Below, one piece after another: positions 28,066 to 36,448 of a stretch of DNA of 55,595 nucleotides; the stretch's first letter is position 1, and each line of letters opens with the position of its first letter. The position numbers and the translations under genes were made by a program. The notes beneath the pieces are model-generated. The model was not told where the DNA came from. It did not search any database and worked only from the letters and a program-made list of their open reading frames with translations. This DNA comes from an uncultured Winogradskyella sp. Its GTDB lineage: Bacteria > Bacteroidota > Bacteroidia > Flavobacteriales > Flavobacteriaceae. The stretch spans positions 1-55,595 of the forward strand of contig NZ_CANMCZ010000001.1 of NCBI RefSeq assembly GCF_947496485.1, read 5' to 3'.

Positions 28066-28938
28066 TTAAGCTTTAATAAGTTTTTTAGTTACAGATTCCC
28101 CATTAGAAGTTGAAACTTCTAAAAGGTAAACTCCGGCTTTTAAGGATGAAGAAAAATCTTCAAAATCACTTATCGAAGACGATTTGTAAACTTGTTTTCC
28201 TAAAATATCAAAAAGTAATACACTTTGAATAGTCTTATTTGTTTTAATAATAACTTTATCTGTGAAAGGATTAGGATAAATATTTACTTGAGTTAATTGC
28301 TCTTCTTCTGTTGACAATACCACCCCCATGTATAAACGTTCTGTGAACGAAACAGTTGTTGAGAGTGCATCTAATTCTTGTTGCAATAAAACCGCATCAC
28401 AATCACAAAACAAGTCAAATCGTTCGAAAGAAGAACCCTCATTAACAAGCTGATAATCACTTACATTAAAATCTGAAAATATTTGATTTAAACTAGCGTC
28501 ATTAGTCGTTACAATACCACTTGCCACACCATTAGGTATTCCTATAGAGTTATCGACTAAATTCAAACTTAGACCATGATTAAACAAAAAATCGTTCTCA
28601 TTTGTACTACTTGCAATTCTGATTACGCTGTCATAATCATTTAAATCTTGAGTAAGAAGATTAATATCGCATCCATTACAGGCACCTAAGAGAGTAGCAT
28701 TATATAAATCTTCAAAATCAGTTGAGTAAATAGGTGAATTCTGATAATAAATAACATTATGAGTTTGAAAAATAGCATTTAAACCTTCATCATTAGACTC
28801 AAAACCACAACCTTGACAGCCTGCAAATACCTCATAGCCAATATTAGAATTCTCTAACACTAACTGAAAGTAATGTAACTGAGCATATCCAAAAAAACTA
28901 AGACCAAAAGCTAATAATAAAAAATATATTCTCCTCAT
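28066..28938 (-). CDS. Secreted T9SS cargo protein with duplicated Cys-containing module
   Basis: A 290-residue protein with a signal peptide (MRRIYFLLLAFGLSFFGYAQ) and a C-terminal type A sorting domain: VNIYPNPFTDKVIIKTNKT through VYLLEVSTSNGESVTKKLIKA. It should therefore cross the outer membrane by the type IX system. The mature part contains two related modules: GLNAIFQTHNVIYYQ with ACNGCDINLLTQDLNDYDSV, and SLNQIFSDFNVSDYQ with FCDCDAVLLQQELDALSTTV. A further CQGC lies near residue 40. No enzyme family is recognised. Confidence 0.85.
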   Translation of the reverse strand: MRRIYFLLLAFGLSFFGYAQLHYFQLVLENSNIGYEVFAGCQGCGFESNDEGLNAIFQTHNVIYYQNSPIYSTDFEDLYNATLLGACNGCDINLLTQDLNDYDSVIRIASSTNENDFLFNHGLSLNLVDNSIGIPNGVASGIVTTNDASLNQIFSDFNVSDYQLVNEGSSFERFDLFCDCDAVLLQQELDALSTTVSFTERLYMGVVLSTEEEQLTQVNIYPNPFTDKVIIKTNKTIQSVLLFDILGKQVYKSSSISDFEDFSSSLKAGVYLLEVSTSNGESVTKKLIKA

Positions 28939-29034
28939 AATAAATAACTTAGTACTATTAAGATAATAAAAAATATCAAACCTATACCCGAGATTCTAAA
29001 TCTTCTATGATAATATATTTATTTAAAAGAATTT

Positions 29035-30015
29035 TTATTCTATATAACCCATCTCACGCATCCATTCGTCATTAAACATTTTACCTACGTAGCGACTGCC
29101 ATGATCGTGATACAACACCACAACTACATCTTCTGGCTTAAAATGTTCTTTCAATTGTAAGACACCTTTAATTGCAGCACCAGCAGAATTCCCTAAAAAC
29201 ATACCTTCTTCTTTGGCTAACTTTTGAGTGTAAACTGCAGCATCCTTATCCGTAACTTTAGTAAACCCATCAATAATATTAAAGTTAACATTGGCGGGTA
29301 AAATATCTTCTCCGATACCTTCAGTAACATAAGGGTAAATTTCCTTTTCATCAAAAATACCAGTTTCGTGATATTTCTTAAATACCGAACCATAGGTATC
29401 TACACCCCAAACTTTAATATTAGGATTTTTCATTTTTAAATAGCTTCCAACTCCAGAAATGGTACCACCTGTACCAACTCCAACCACGAAATGCGTAACT
29501 TTACCATCGGTTTGCTCCCAAATTTCAGGTCCTGTACTTTTAAAATGAGCTTTGCAGTTACTTGGATTATCATACTGATTAACATACCAAGAATTTGATG
29601 TTTCTTCACCCAAACGTTTAGACACAGAATAATAACTACGAGGATCTGTTGGTTCCACATCCGTAGGACAAACCACAACCTCAGCACCAACAGCTCTTAG
29701 GATATCCATTTTTTCTTTGGACTGTTTATCGCTTATTACGAAAATACATTTGTAGCCTTTTACGATGGCAGCCAATGCCAACCCCATTCCTGTATTTCCT
29801 GAAGTACCTTCAATAATGGTTCCACCTGGTTTTAGTCGTCCATCAGCTTCTGCATCTTCGATCATCTGCAAAGCCATTCGGTCTTTCACAGAATTTCCTG
29901 GGTTAAATGTTTCGTATTTAGCAAGTACTAAACATGGTAAATCTTCCACTAGTTTGTTCATTTTTACTAATGGTGTATTTCCTATTGTACCTAGTATATT
30001 TTCTGCGTAGTCCAT
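29035..30015 (-). CDS. PLP-dependent cystathionine beta-synthase / cysteine synthase-like enzyme
   Basis: A 326-residue fold-type II PLP enzyme. Lys44 in NPGNSVKDRMA is the Schiff-base lysine, and the phosphate/substrate loop GTSGNTG spans residues 70-76 with the PLP-phosphate motif GVGTGGTISGVGSYLK further on. Segments such as YDNPSNCKAHFKSTGPEIW, EGIGEDILP and the C-terminal KMFNDEWMREMGY resemble the catalytic core of cystathionine beta-synthase more than CysK. There is no haem domain and no CBS-domain pair. It may make cystathionine from homocysteine and serine or act as a cysteine synthase; sequence alone does not decide. Confidence 0.88.
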   Translation of the reverse strand: MDYAENILGTIGNTPLVKMNKLVEDLPCLVLAKYETFNPGNSVKDRMALQMIEDAEADGRLKPGGTIIEGTSGNTGMGLALAAIVKGYKCIFVISDKQSKEKMDILRAVGAEVVVCPTDVEPTDPRSYYSVSKRLGEETSNSWYVNQYDNPSNCKAHFKSTGPEIWEQTDGKVTHFVVGVGTGGTISGVGSYLKMKNPNIKVWGVDTYGSVFKKYHETGIFDEKEIYPYVTEGIGEDILPANVNFNIIDGFTKVTDKDAAVYTQKLAKEEGMFLGNSAGAAIKGVLQLKEHFKPEDVVVVLYHDHGSRYVGKMFNDEWMREMGYIE

Positions 30016-30032
30016 AGTTTTATTTTGCGGTG

Positions 30033-30040
30033 CAAAAATA
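30033..30040 (-). promoter_or_regulatory. Probable -7 element of the CBS-like gene
   Basis: On the minus strand TATTTTTG fits TAnnTTTG and lies 17 bp before the start codon. No clear TTTG is seen about 19 bp upstream. Just upstream a 10-bp direct repeat AGTTAAAAGT occurs at 30048-30057 and 30062-30071. Confidence 0.4.
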
Positions 30041-30097
30041 AGTGAAAAGTTAAAAGTATACAGTTAAAAGTTAGTTATGTTTTTTGACAGCTAAATA

Positions 30098-31330
30098 TCA
30101 ATCAAATCGAATTGCTTTAACTGGTGAAATTTTGGAAATAATAATTGATGGAATTAATAACATAAGTAAGCAAGCTATAAATGTGCCAACATTTAATAAT
30201 AAAACATAATCCCAACTGATATAGACAGGAGCTTCACTAACATAATAGGTGTCCGGATTTAGCGGAAATAGTTTGAAATACTTCTGTGTAAATAACAAAC
30301 CTAAACCTATAATGTTTCCCCAAAGTAAACCTAGTCCAATTAAATAAGATGCGTTATACAAGAACACTTTTCTGATTATCCAGTTAGAACTTCCTAAGGC
30401 TTTAAGAATTCCAATCATGCTTGTACGTTCTAGTATTAAAACCAATAATGCTGTAATCATATTGATACCAGCGACTAATATCATTATAGCAATAATGCCA
30501 TAGGTGTTATTATCAAAAATTTTAATCCACTCAAAAATCGTATAGTATTTTTTAGTAATTGGTGTAGCATTTAATTCAGAATCAGTGTTTTTATAGACTT
30601 GTTGACTTATCATTTTAAGCTCAGAGAAATCTTCTACAAAAACTTCAAAATTACCGATTTGGTCAACTTCCCATTTATTTAACCTTCTTATGTGTCTTAT
30701 ATCTGCAATACAGAATTTTTCGTCTAATTCTTGAAAACCTGAATTATAAATTCCTACGACTTCATAATTTATAATTCGAGGCAATTTTTCTAAGTTATCA
30801 CCAAACAAGGTTTGAAATTTATCTCCTACTTTAAATCCTAAACGATTGGCTAAGTATTTAGAAATTAAGATGTCTTCGTTTCGTTTTTGGGTAAAATCTG
30901 GTAAACGCCCATCTACTAAAAACTCTTTAAAATAGTCCCAGTTGTAATCTGCACCTACTCCTTTTATAATAACACCTTCAAAATCTGTTTCAGTTCTTAT
31001 CACAGCAAATTTCTTGGCGACAGCTTGTACATGTTTGATGCCTTCAACATTTTTAAACTCAGGATAAAAATCTTGATTAATACGGATAGGCACTTGTGAT
31101 TCGTCTGAAGCATTGGTATCGAAATTGGTAATTTCTATGTGACCATTAAACGCTACAACCTTGTCCCGAATTTTTTGTTGTAAACCAAAACCAGTAGCAA
31201 TCGCAATAAGCATTACAATAATACCAATAGCGATTGCAGCAATTCCAATTTTAATTATTGGTGCCGAAACACTACTTTTATACGTTTTATTGCCAATTAT
31301 ACGTTTAGCTATAAACAACTCAAAATTCAA
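30098..31330 (-). CDS. FtsX/LolE-type ABC transporter permease
   Basis: The 410-residue protein has the LolC/E layout: one N-terminal membrane helix after MNFELFIAKRI (IIKIGIAAIAIGIIVMLIAI), a large periplasmic MacB-type domain (about residues 60-270), and three C-terminal helices with the FtsX motif ERTSMIGILKALGSSNWIIR. Such permeases pair with an ATPase (LolD-like) to release lipoproteins from the inner membrane or act on other envelope substrates; no ATPase is adjacent. The start codon is TTG at 31330: a stop codon lies just upstream in frame and the next Met is inside the first helix. It diverges from the NamZ-like gene with only 8 bp between start codons. Confidence 0.87.
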   Translation of the reverse strand: MNFELFIAKRIIGNKTYKSSVSAPIIKIGIAAIAIGIIVMLIAIATGFGLQQKIRDKVVAFNGHIEITNFDTNASDESQVPIRINQDFYPEFKNVEGIKHVQAVAKKFAVIRTETDFEGVIIKGVGADYNWDYFKEFLVDGRLPDFTQKRNEDILISKYLANRLGFKVGDKFQTLFGDNLEKLPRIINYEVVGIYNSGFQELDEKFCIADIRHIRRLNKWEVDQIGNFEVFVEDFSELKMISQQVYKNTDSELNATPITKKYYTIFEWIKIFDNNTYGIIAIMILVAGINMITALLVLILERTSMIGILKALGSSNWIIRKVFLYNASYLIGLGLLWGNIIGLGLLFTQKYFKLFPLNPDTYYVSEAPVYISWDYVLLLNVGTFIACLLMLLIPSIIISKISPVKAIRFD

Positions 31331-31338
31331 ACCGATAT

Positions 31339-32622
31339 ATGTGTTTTAAGGTTTTCAAAAATACAGTTTTATTATTAGTCTTGGTATGCATTTCTTGTGG
31401 AAATAAAGTGAAGCAAGAGGATGTTGATTCGAAACTAAATGAACAAGTGCATAACGAAATTCTGAACCCACCTGAAATTTTGGAACAAGATGAAAAGTCA
31501 ATTATAGTTGGTGCAAATAGAACGGAAGTTTATTTGCCTTTATTGCAACGTAAACGTGTTGGTATTGTAGCTAATCAAACTTCAGTAATATTTAGAAAAG
31601 AAAAGCCAAATACAGAAAGCCAAAACTTTACTCATCTTATTGATTCCTTAATTTCTCTAAACATAAATATCAAAAAAGTATTTGCACCTGAGCATGGTTT
31701 TAGAGGCACAGCAGATGCTGGTGAATTGGTGAAGGATGGTAAAGACACAAAAACAGGTTTACACATTTACTCTCTACATGGTAAACTTAAAAAACCAACA
31801 AAAGCAAAGCTTAGAAATATAGATATCATGATTTTTGATATTCAGGATGTTGGTGTTCGGTTTTACACATATATCTCAACCTTACACTACGTTATGGAAG
31901 CTTGTGCAGAGCAAAATATTCCACTAATAATATTAGATCGTCCAAATCCTAATGGTAATTATATTGATGGCCCTGTTTTAGAAAAAAAGCATAGTAGTTT
32001 TTTAGGTATGCATCCTATTCCTTTGGTTCACGGTATGACTTTAGGTGAATACGCAAAAATGATTAATGGTGAAGCTTGGCTTAATAATGGTGTAACTTGC
32101 AATGTTACTATCGTAGAACTTAAAAATTACTCACACGAATCATTTTACAGTTTGCCAATAAGACCTTCACCTAATTTACCAAACGACCATTCGATAACAT
32201 TGTATCCTAGTTTAGGTTTGTTTGAAGGTACGGAAATCAATGCTGGTAGAGGTACTGAGTTTCAGTTTCAACGCTACGGAGCACCTTTTCTAGACAAAAG
32301 TCATTATCAATTTAGCTACACACCTATTGCTAATTTTGGTGCAAAATATCCAAAGCACCAAAATAAAATCTGCTACGGTGTTGACTTATCTGAAGTGAAA
32401 CCAGAAAGAGGTTTTACTCTAAACTATATTATGGATGCCTACAACCATGCCATAGATAAATCTAAAGTTTTCAATAAATCTAACTTTACTGCTCATGCCG
32501 GTACTGAAAAATTACAAAAACAAATAGAAGCTGGTTTAACAGAAACTGAAATTAAAGCGAGCTGGCAAGATGGTTTAGAAGCTTATAACAAAACACGAAG
32601 CAAGTATTTGATATATAAATAG
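31339..32622 (+). CDS. NamZ-type exo-beta-N-acetylmuramidase lipoprotein (DUF1343)
   Basis: The 427-residue protein has a lipoprotein signal with lipidated Cys20 (VLVCISCG) and the DUF1343 domain from about residue 75: RVGIVANQTSVI, KVFAPEHGFRGTADAGELVK, MIFDIQDVGVRFYTYISTL and LDRPNPNG. Members of this family (NamZ of B. subtilis and Tannerella forsythia) remove terminal MurNAc from peptidoglycan fragments, so a role in cell-wall turnover or recycling in the periplasm is likely. It starts 8 bp from the divergent permease gene and ends 4 bp from a converging gene, so it is probably monocistronic. Confidence 0.9.
   Translation: MCFKVFKNTVLLLVLVCISCGNKVKQEDVDSKLNEQVHNEILNPPEILEQDEKSIIVGANRTEVYLPLLQRKRVGIVANQTSVIFRKEKPNTESQNFTHLIDSLISLNINIKKVFAPEHGFRGTADAGELVKDGKDTKTGLHIYSLHGKLKKPTKAKLRNIDIMIFDIQDVGVRFYTYISTLHYVMEACAEQNIPLIILDRPNPNGNYIDGPVLEKKHSSFLGMHPIPLVHGMTLGEYAKMINGEAWLNNGVTCNVTIVELKNYSHESFYSLPIRPSPNLPNDHSITLYPSLGLFEGTEINAGRGTEFQFQRYGAPFLDKSHYQFSYTPIANFGAKYPKHQNKICYGVDLSEVKPERGFTLNYIMDAYNHAIDKSKVFNKSNFTAHAGTEKLQKQIEAGLTETEIKASWQDGLEAYNKTRSKYLIYK
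31356..31363 (-). promoter_or_regulatory. Possible -7 element of the LolE-like permease, inside the NamZ coding region
   Basis: On the minus strand TATTTTTG fits TAnnTTTG and lies 25 bp before the TTG start at 31330, which places it inside the signal-peptide codons of the divergent gene. No good -33 element is seen. The 8-bp gap leaves no other room for a promoter. Confidence 0.35.
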
Positions 32623-32626
32623 ATTA

Positions 32627-33055
32627 TTAATTGCTAGGATGTACAATCCTTGTTGGCTCTATAGCCACAATACCCTTTTCAATTGTTTCTTCAGATTCCT
32701 TTTTAGGAATTTCCTTTAAAATTTTAACTACAAACACAATTCGCATAGGGGATTGTACGGCGACAAAAACATGTTTTCCTTTCGATAATTTATTTAATGG
32801 CAATTTATAGGATGTGGTGTCTATATGAAAATCTAATTCTCTACCATAATCTTTGTTTATTGAATACAGGTAGTTGATTTTCTTATCACTTTTAAGAATC
32901 AGTGTATCTCTAGTTGTATTCAACTGATGGATTAAGCCTTTAGCTTGAATATTTCTATTTTTTTCGAGTTTTGCATAATGATCTTGTGCATGAAGTGTGA
33001 AGCTTAATAAAAATAGGAGGATGACTACGAGACAAATACGGATTAAATTTTTCAA
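32627..33055 (-). CDS. Hypothetical secreted protein
   Basis: The 142-residue protein has a clear signal peptide (LIRICLVVILLFLLSFTLHAQ) and a mature part of about 120 residues with beta-strand character, ending in an unremarkable polar tail. I do not recognise the family; no enzymatic motif, cysteine pair or sorting domain is visible. The start codon is TTG at 33055, since no ATG is in frame near the signal peptide. A TATTTTTG box lies at 33167-33174 on the same strand, with an inverted repeat just upstream. The 3' end meets NamZ with a 4-bp gap. Confidence 0.7.
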   Translation of the reverse strand: MKNLIRICLVVILLFLLSFTLHAQDHYAKLEKNRNIQAKGLIHQLNTTRDTLILKSDKKINYLYSINKDYGRELDFHIDTTSYKLPLNKLSKGKHVFVAVQSPMRIVFVVKILKEIPKKESEETIEKGIVAIEPTRIVHPSN

Positions 33056-33166
33056 TGCATATAGAAACTTAAGTTAAACTTTATCGCTTTAACTCAACAT
33101 TAATTAATCAATCCGAAGTAAACATAATTGGTTTTAGTTTAAATTTTGCAGAACATCCACCAACTA

Positions 33167-33214
33167 CAAAAATATTAGTGCAACGGCTATTTTTGTTAAC
33201 AAGTCTGTTAACAA
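33167..33214 (-). promoter_or_regulatory. Possible promoter box with adjacent 9-bp inverted repeat
   Basis: TATTTTTG (33174-33167 on the minus strand) matches TAnnTTTG. Upstream, at 33193-33214, arms TTGTTAACA and TGTTAACAA form an inverted repeat with loop AGTC; each arm also contains the self-complementary TGTTAACA. It could be an operator for the secreted-protein gene or a poor terminator for the GDPD gene. Confidence 0.4.
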
Positions 33215-33216
33215 CT

Positions 33217-34113
33217 CTATTTTTTAAGAATTTCAATTAGTCTATTAGGATAGTCGGTAATAATACCATCAACTTGCCATACAATCATTTGTTTCATGTC
33301 TTCTCTTTTATTGACCGTCCATGGGATGACTTTAAATTTCTCAGCTCTCAAGTTTCTAACCATTATAGAATCTAGCAATTTATAATAAGGACTAATTATT
33401 TCTGGTAGTTTTGTATCTAAAGAAGATATCTTTGCCCAAATTTCTTCATCTTCATCAACCAATAACGCTATTGGCATATCTGGAGACTGATTCCTTATTT
33501 GTCGAAGAATGTTTAAATCAAAAGATTGTAAATTCACCCGATTAAACATCTTGTGCTTTTCTATTTCATCTATTACCAACTTCACATAAGCCTCTGGTTG
33601 AGGAGTATAAATACCATAATAGTCTCGTTCAGATTTTATTTCGATATTAAATTTTACATTTGATTTTTTAGATTCTACCAATTCAAAAACTTCAGATAAT
33701 AAGGGTTTATGGGTTTTAAGTTTTTCCTGATTTGGATATGTTGGATGAAATTTAGAGCCACAATCGAAGGCTTTAATCTCTTCATAAGTCATTTTATAAA
33801 GATTAAAACTCATTCCTATGGTATCTGGGATTTCTTCCACATTAGGACTATAACATATCGTAGGATTCATGTAAGGTTCATGAGACACAATAACCTTATC
33901 ATCTTTAGTAATTGCTATATCTAATTCTAAGGTATGTACTCCTAAATCAATAGCTTTTTCAAATGCTGGTAAGGAATTTTCTGGCAGTAAGCCACGACAA
34001 CCTCTATGACCTTGTATATCTATTTGCCTTTTGGAATTACAGTTCATATTTAGAAGGAATAAAACAAAAAATACACTACTTCTCAATATCCGCTGAAAGC
34101 GTAGGTTTTTCAT
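33217..34113 (-). CDS. Glycerophosphodiester phosphodiesterase lipoprotein
   Basis: GDPD enzymes hydrolyse glycerophosphodiesters to glycerol-3-phosphate and an alcohol. The 298-residue protein has the catalytic start GHRGCRGLLPENSLPAF and the metal-binding segment TLELDIAITKDDKVIVSHEP, followed by the TIM-barrel motif FNIEIKS and C-terminal VDGIITDYPNRL. The N-terminus (VFFVLFLLNMNCNSK) is a lipoprotein-like signal, placing it in the periplasm or outer membrane. Its first 38 bp overlap the end of the upstream sterol desaturase gene in another frame, so the two are translationally close and probably co-transcribed. Confidence 0.9.
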   Translation of the reverse strand: MKNLRFQRILRSSVFFVLFLLNMNCNSKRQIDIQGHRGCRGLLPENSLPAFEKAIDLGVHTLELDIAITKDDKVIVSHEPYMNPTICYSPNVEEIPDTIGMSFNLYKMTYEEIKAFDCGSKFHPTYPNQEKLKTHKPLLSEVFELVESKKSNVKFNIEIKSERDYYGIYTPQPEAYVKLVIDEIEKHKMFNRVNLQSFDLNILRQIRNQSPDMPIALLVDEDEEIWAKISSLDTKLPEIISPYYKLLDSIMVRNLRAEKFKVIPWTVNKREDMKQMIVWQVDGIITDYPNRLIEILKK

Positions 34114-34918
34114 ATTTCTGAAAAGGTTGTTTCAACAAGTCTTTGATGTTACTATTTTTCGCTTCATCTGGAAAAACATCTACTCCATAAACCAATTTTT
34201 CTCTATCTAAATACATATAAGTTCCAAATATACGATCCCAAATACTGAAGATATTTCCGTAGTTAGAATCGGTATATGGTAATCTATAGTGATGATGTGT
34301 CTTGTGCATATCTGGTGACACAATCACGTAACTCAACACTTTATCTAAGCTTTTTGGTATTTTAATATTAGCGTGTGTAAATTGGGTAAATACTAAAGAC
34401 ATTGATTGATACAAAAACACCAAAGCAATAGGTGTACCAACAACAAAAACGCCAAGTAATGTAAAAGAAAATCTAATAAGACTTTCTAGTGGATGATGTC
34501 TATTAGCTGTAGTAGTATCGACCTTATGATCTGTATGGTGAACTAAATGTACCATCCAAAGCGGTTTTACTTTATGCTCTACATAATGTGCCAAATAAGC
34601 ACCAAAAAAGTCTAGTAGTAAAACTCCAAATAAAGCATATAGCCAGAGTGGCATTTGCGGTAACCAATTAATAATTCCGAAATCATTAGTCTGTACCCAA
34701 TCTGCAGTACCTAAAAGTAAAAATGCCAAAGCAAAATTGATAATTATGGTTGTTAACGTAAAAAAAAGATTAGGTAAGGCATGTTTCCACTTTTTATATT
34801 TAAATTTAAATAATGGCAAACCACCTTCCAACAACCAGAAAAAAGCCAAACCACCAACCAAGATGATACTTCTATGTGAAGAAGGGATAGTTTCAAAATA
34901 GTTAATAATTGTTTCCAA
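34076..34918 (-). CDS. Sterol desaturase / fatty acid hydroxylase family protein
   Basis: An integral-membrane di-iron enzyme of 280 residues. The three His boxes of the superfamily are visible: HYVEH (HX3H), HLVHH (HX2HH) and HKTHH (HX2HH), plus an extra NRHHP. Several membrane helices surround them (ILVGGLAFFWLLEGGLPLF, LWLYALFGVLLLDFFGAYLA). Substrate is unknown; hydroxylation of fatty acyl chains or carotenoid-type lipids are the usual options. The start codon is TTG at 34918: no ATG is in frame upstream or within the first 40 codons. It lies 5 bp after the preceding gene and overlaps the GDPD gene by 38 bp. Confidence 0.87.
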   Translation of the reverse strand: METIINYFETIPSSHRSIILVGGLAFFWLLEGGLPLFKFKYKKWKHALPNLFFTLTTIIINFALAFLLLGTADWVQTNDFGIINWLPQMPLWLYALFGVLLLDFFGAYLAHYVEHKVKPLWMVHLVHHTDHKVDTTTANRHHPLESLIRFSFTLLGVFVVGTPIALVFLYQSMSLVFTQFTHANIKIPKSLDKVLSYVIVSPDMHKTHHHYRLPYTDSNYGNIFSIWDRIFGTYMYLDREKLVYGVDVFPDEAKNSNIKDLLKQPFQKYEKPTLSADIEK

Positions 34919-34923
34919 TTCGC

Positions 34924-35823
34924 TTAAGAATTTAAGTTTATAAGCATGTCTGCTTTTTTCAAATTTACTAAAGAAACTTTAGGTTTCCATACTTCTATAT
35001 TTTTTTCATCCTCTAGAATGGCATATGCAGTGTAATATAATAAAGCCACAAATCCTTTATTGTTGTTTTCTACAAGCTCCGCATCCATTTTTTTTAATTG
35101 CCTTAATACCTTTTTAGGGCGTTTTAAAATTAAATATTCTTGGATTTTTAATAGTTCGCATCGTTGTTTTAACATTAGCTTATCGCTAAGATTCTCAGAT
35201 TCTAAAAAAGCTAAAGCTTCATTTAAGTATATATTAGACAAATTTATAATTTCCGACCTTATTTTTTCATTTGTATATAATGAAAAATCCAAGTATTTGG
35301 AAGCCAAATAATATGCTGAATAGAAATTTTTATCCTTTTTATAACCGGCTAATTCTAATTCCAAAAATTCTGTGTTCAACGCATATTTTTTAATGAGCTT
35401 GGTAATGTTTGGAAACTCTTCAAAATAGCCAGATACATTCAATATATTACCAGCAACGTCCATAATTTTTATAGAATCATCATTAAATTTATCTATATAA
35501 CTCTGACTTCTTTTTCCCTTTATTTCTAGATACAGATCAGCATATTGATTTTCTTTGACTATAACTGGTATAAAGTGTTCCCATATTAGAGGACTTACTG
35601 TTTCATCTTCAAAAAGATTGTCGATTAAAATTGTTCTACCCTTATCATCTTTTACCAAAACTGGATATTGATATTTAGTTGTTTCCTCCCAAACCATTAA
35701 TACCATTTTATTTTGAACTGATGCTAATTTTTGCGCTATGTCTAAATTAGTCATCCATGCTTGCGAAAAAGATAGATTGACAGCAAATAAGACAAATACA
35801 AGTTTAATTAATAGGTTTTTCAT
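34924..35823 (-). CDS. Secreted protein, possible degenerate thioredoxin-like fold
   Basis: The 299-residue protein has a signal peptide (MKNLLIKLVFVLFAVNLSFS). The first half resembles a thioredoxin-like layout: LDIAQKLASVQNKMVLMVWE, the position where WCxxC would stand, then a beta/alpha pattern up to about residue 150. However, the segment reads WEETTKYQYP with no cysteine pair, so no disulfide chemistry is expected. The second half is helical (residues 150-290, TPR-like spacing but no clear repeats). No family is recognised with confidence. It precedes the sterol desaturase by 5 bp and may share its transcript. Confidence 0.65.
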   Translation of the reverse strand: MKNLLIKLVFVLFAVNLSFSQAWMTNLDIAQKLASVQNKMVLMVWEETTKYQYPVLVKDDKGRTILIDNLFEDETVSPLIWEHFIPVIVKENQYADLYLEIKGKRSQSYIDKFNDDSIKIMDVAGNILNVSGYFEEFPNITKLIKKYALNTEFLELELAGYKKDKNFYSAYYLASKYLDFSLYTNEKIRSEIINLSNIYLNEALAFLESENLSDKLMLKQRCELLKIQEYLILKRPKKVLRQLKKMDAELVENNNKGFVALLYYTAYAILEDEKNIEVWKPKVSLVNLKKADMLINLNS

Positions 35824-35870
35824 TACATTTTTTTAATCTGTTATGTATCAATAATTATTCCGAAACTATT

Positions 35871-36365
35871 TTATAAATTAATTCTTCTTTTCATTTCTTC
35901 AACAATATTGTAGGCTGCAGGACAAATAGCAACATTTTTTATGGTTAAATTAGATATTTGCTGAAACTTTTTACGATCTGTATGCGGAAATTCTCTGCAT
36001 GCCTTTGGTCTTACATCATATATAGAACAATAATTATCTGCACCTAAAAATGTGCATGGTACAGATTGTAAAACATAATCATTCTCCTCATCTAATCGCA
36101 AGTAAGTTTCAATAAATTGCTGCTCTCTCATCTTGAAAGACCTTGCAATACGTTGAATATCTTTAGCTGTAAATAATGGTCCTGTTGTTTTGCAACAATT
36201 AGCACACTCTAAACAATCAGTACGCTGAAATTCTTCTTCGTGCAACTCTTGCATTAAATAATCTAACTGCTTTGGCGGTTTCTTTTTTAACTTCGTAAAA
36301 AAGGTTTTATTTTCCTTATGCTTATCTTTGGCAAGCTTTGGAAGATTATTGATTTGGTCTTGCAT
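35871..36365 (-). CDS. YkgJ family cysteine-cluster protein
   Basis: The 164-residue soluble protein carries the YkgJ zinc- or iron-chelating pattern: CLECANCCKTTGPLFTAKDI near residues 55-75, then CTFLGADNYCSIYDVRPKAC and a late Cys (NVAICPAAY). The eight or so cysteines probably bind a metal cluster. The biochemical role of YkgJ proteins is not well defined. The gene starts 83 bp from the divergent methyltransferase gene. Confidence 0.88.
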   Translation of the reverse strand: MQDQINNLPKLAKDKHKENKTFFTKLKKKPPKQLDYLMQELHEEEFQRTDCLECANCCKTTGPLFTAKDIQRIARSFKMREQQFIETYLRLDEENDYVLQSVPCTFLGADNYCSIYDVRPKACREFPHTDRKKFQQISNLTIKNVAICPAAYNIVEEMKRRINL

Positions 36366-36448
36366 AATGTAAAAATAATGATTTTAATGAGATGCTGAAA
36401 AGGGTTTAGCATGACAAAAAAAGGTTTCTGTTTTCACAGAAAAAGTAT

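Noticed and set aside
29436..29690. Minus-strand 84-codon frame inside the CBS-like gene
   Set aside because: It is an alternative frame of the well-supported PLP enzyme and has no motif of its own.
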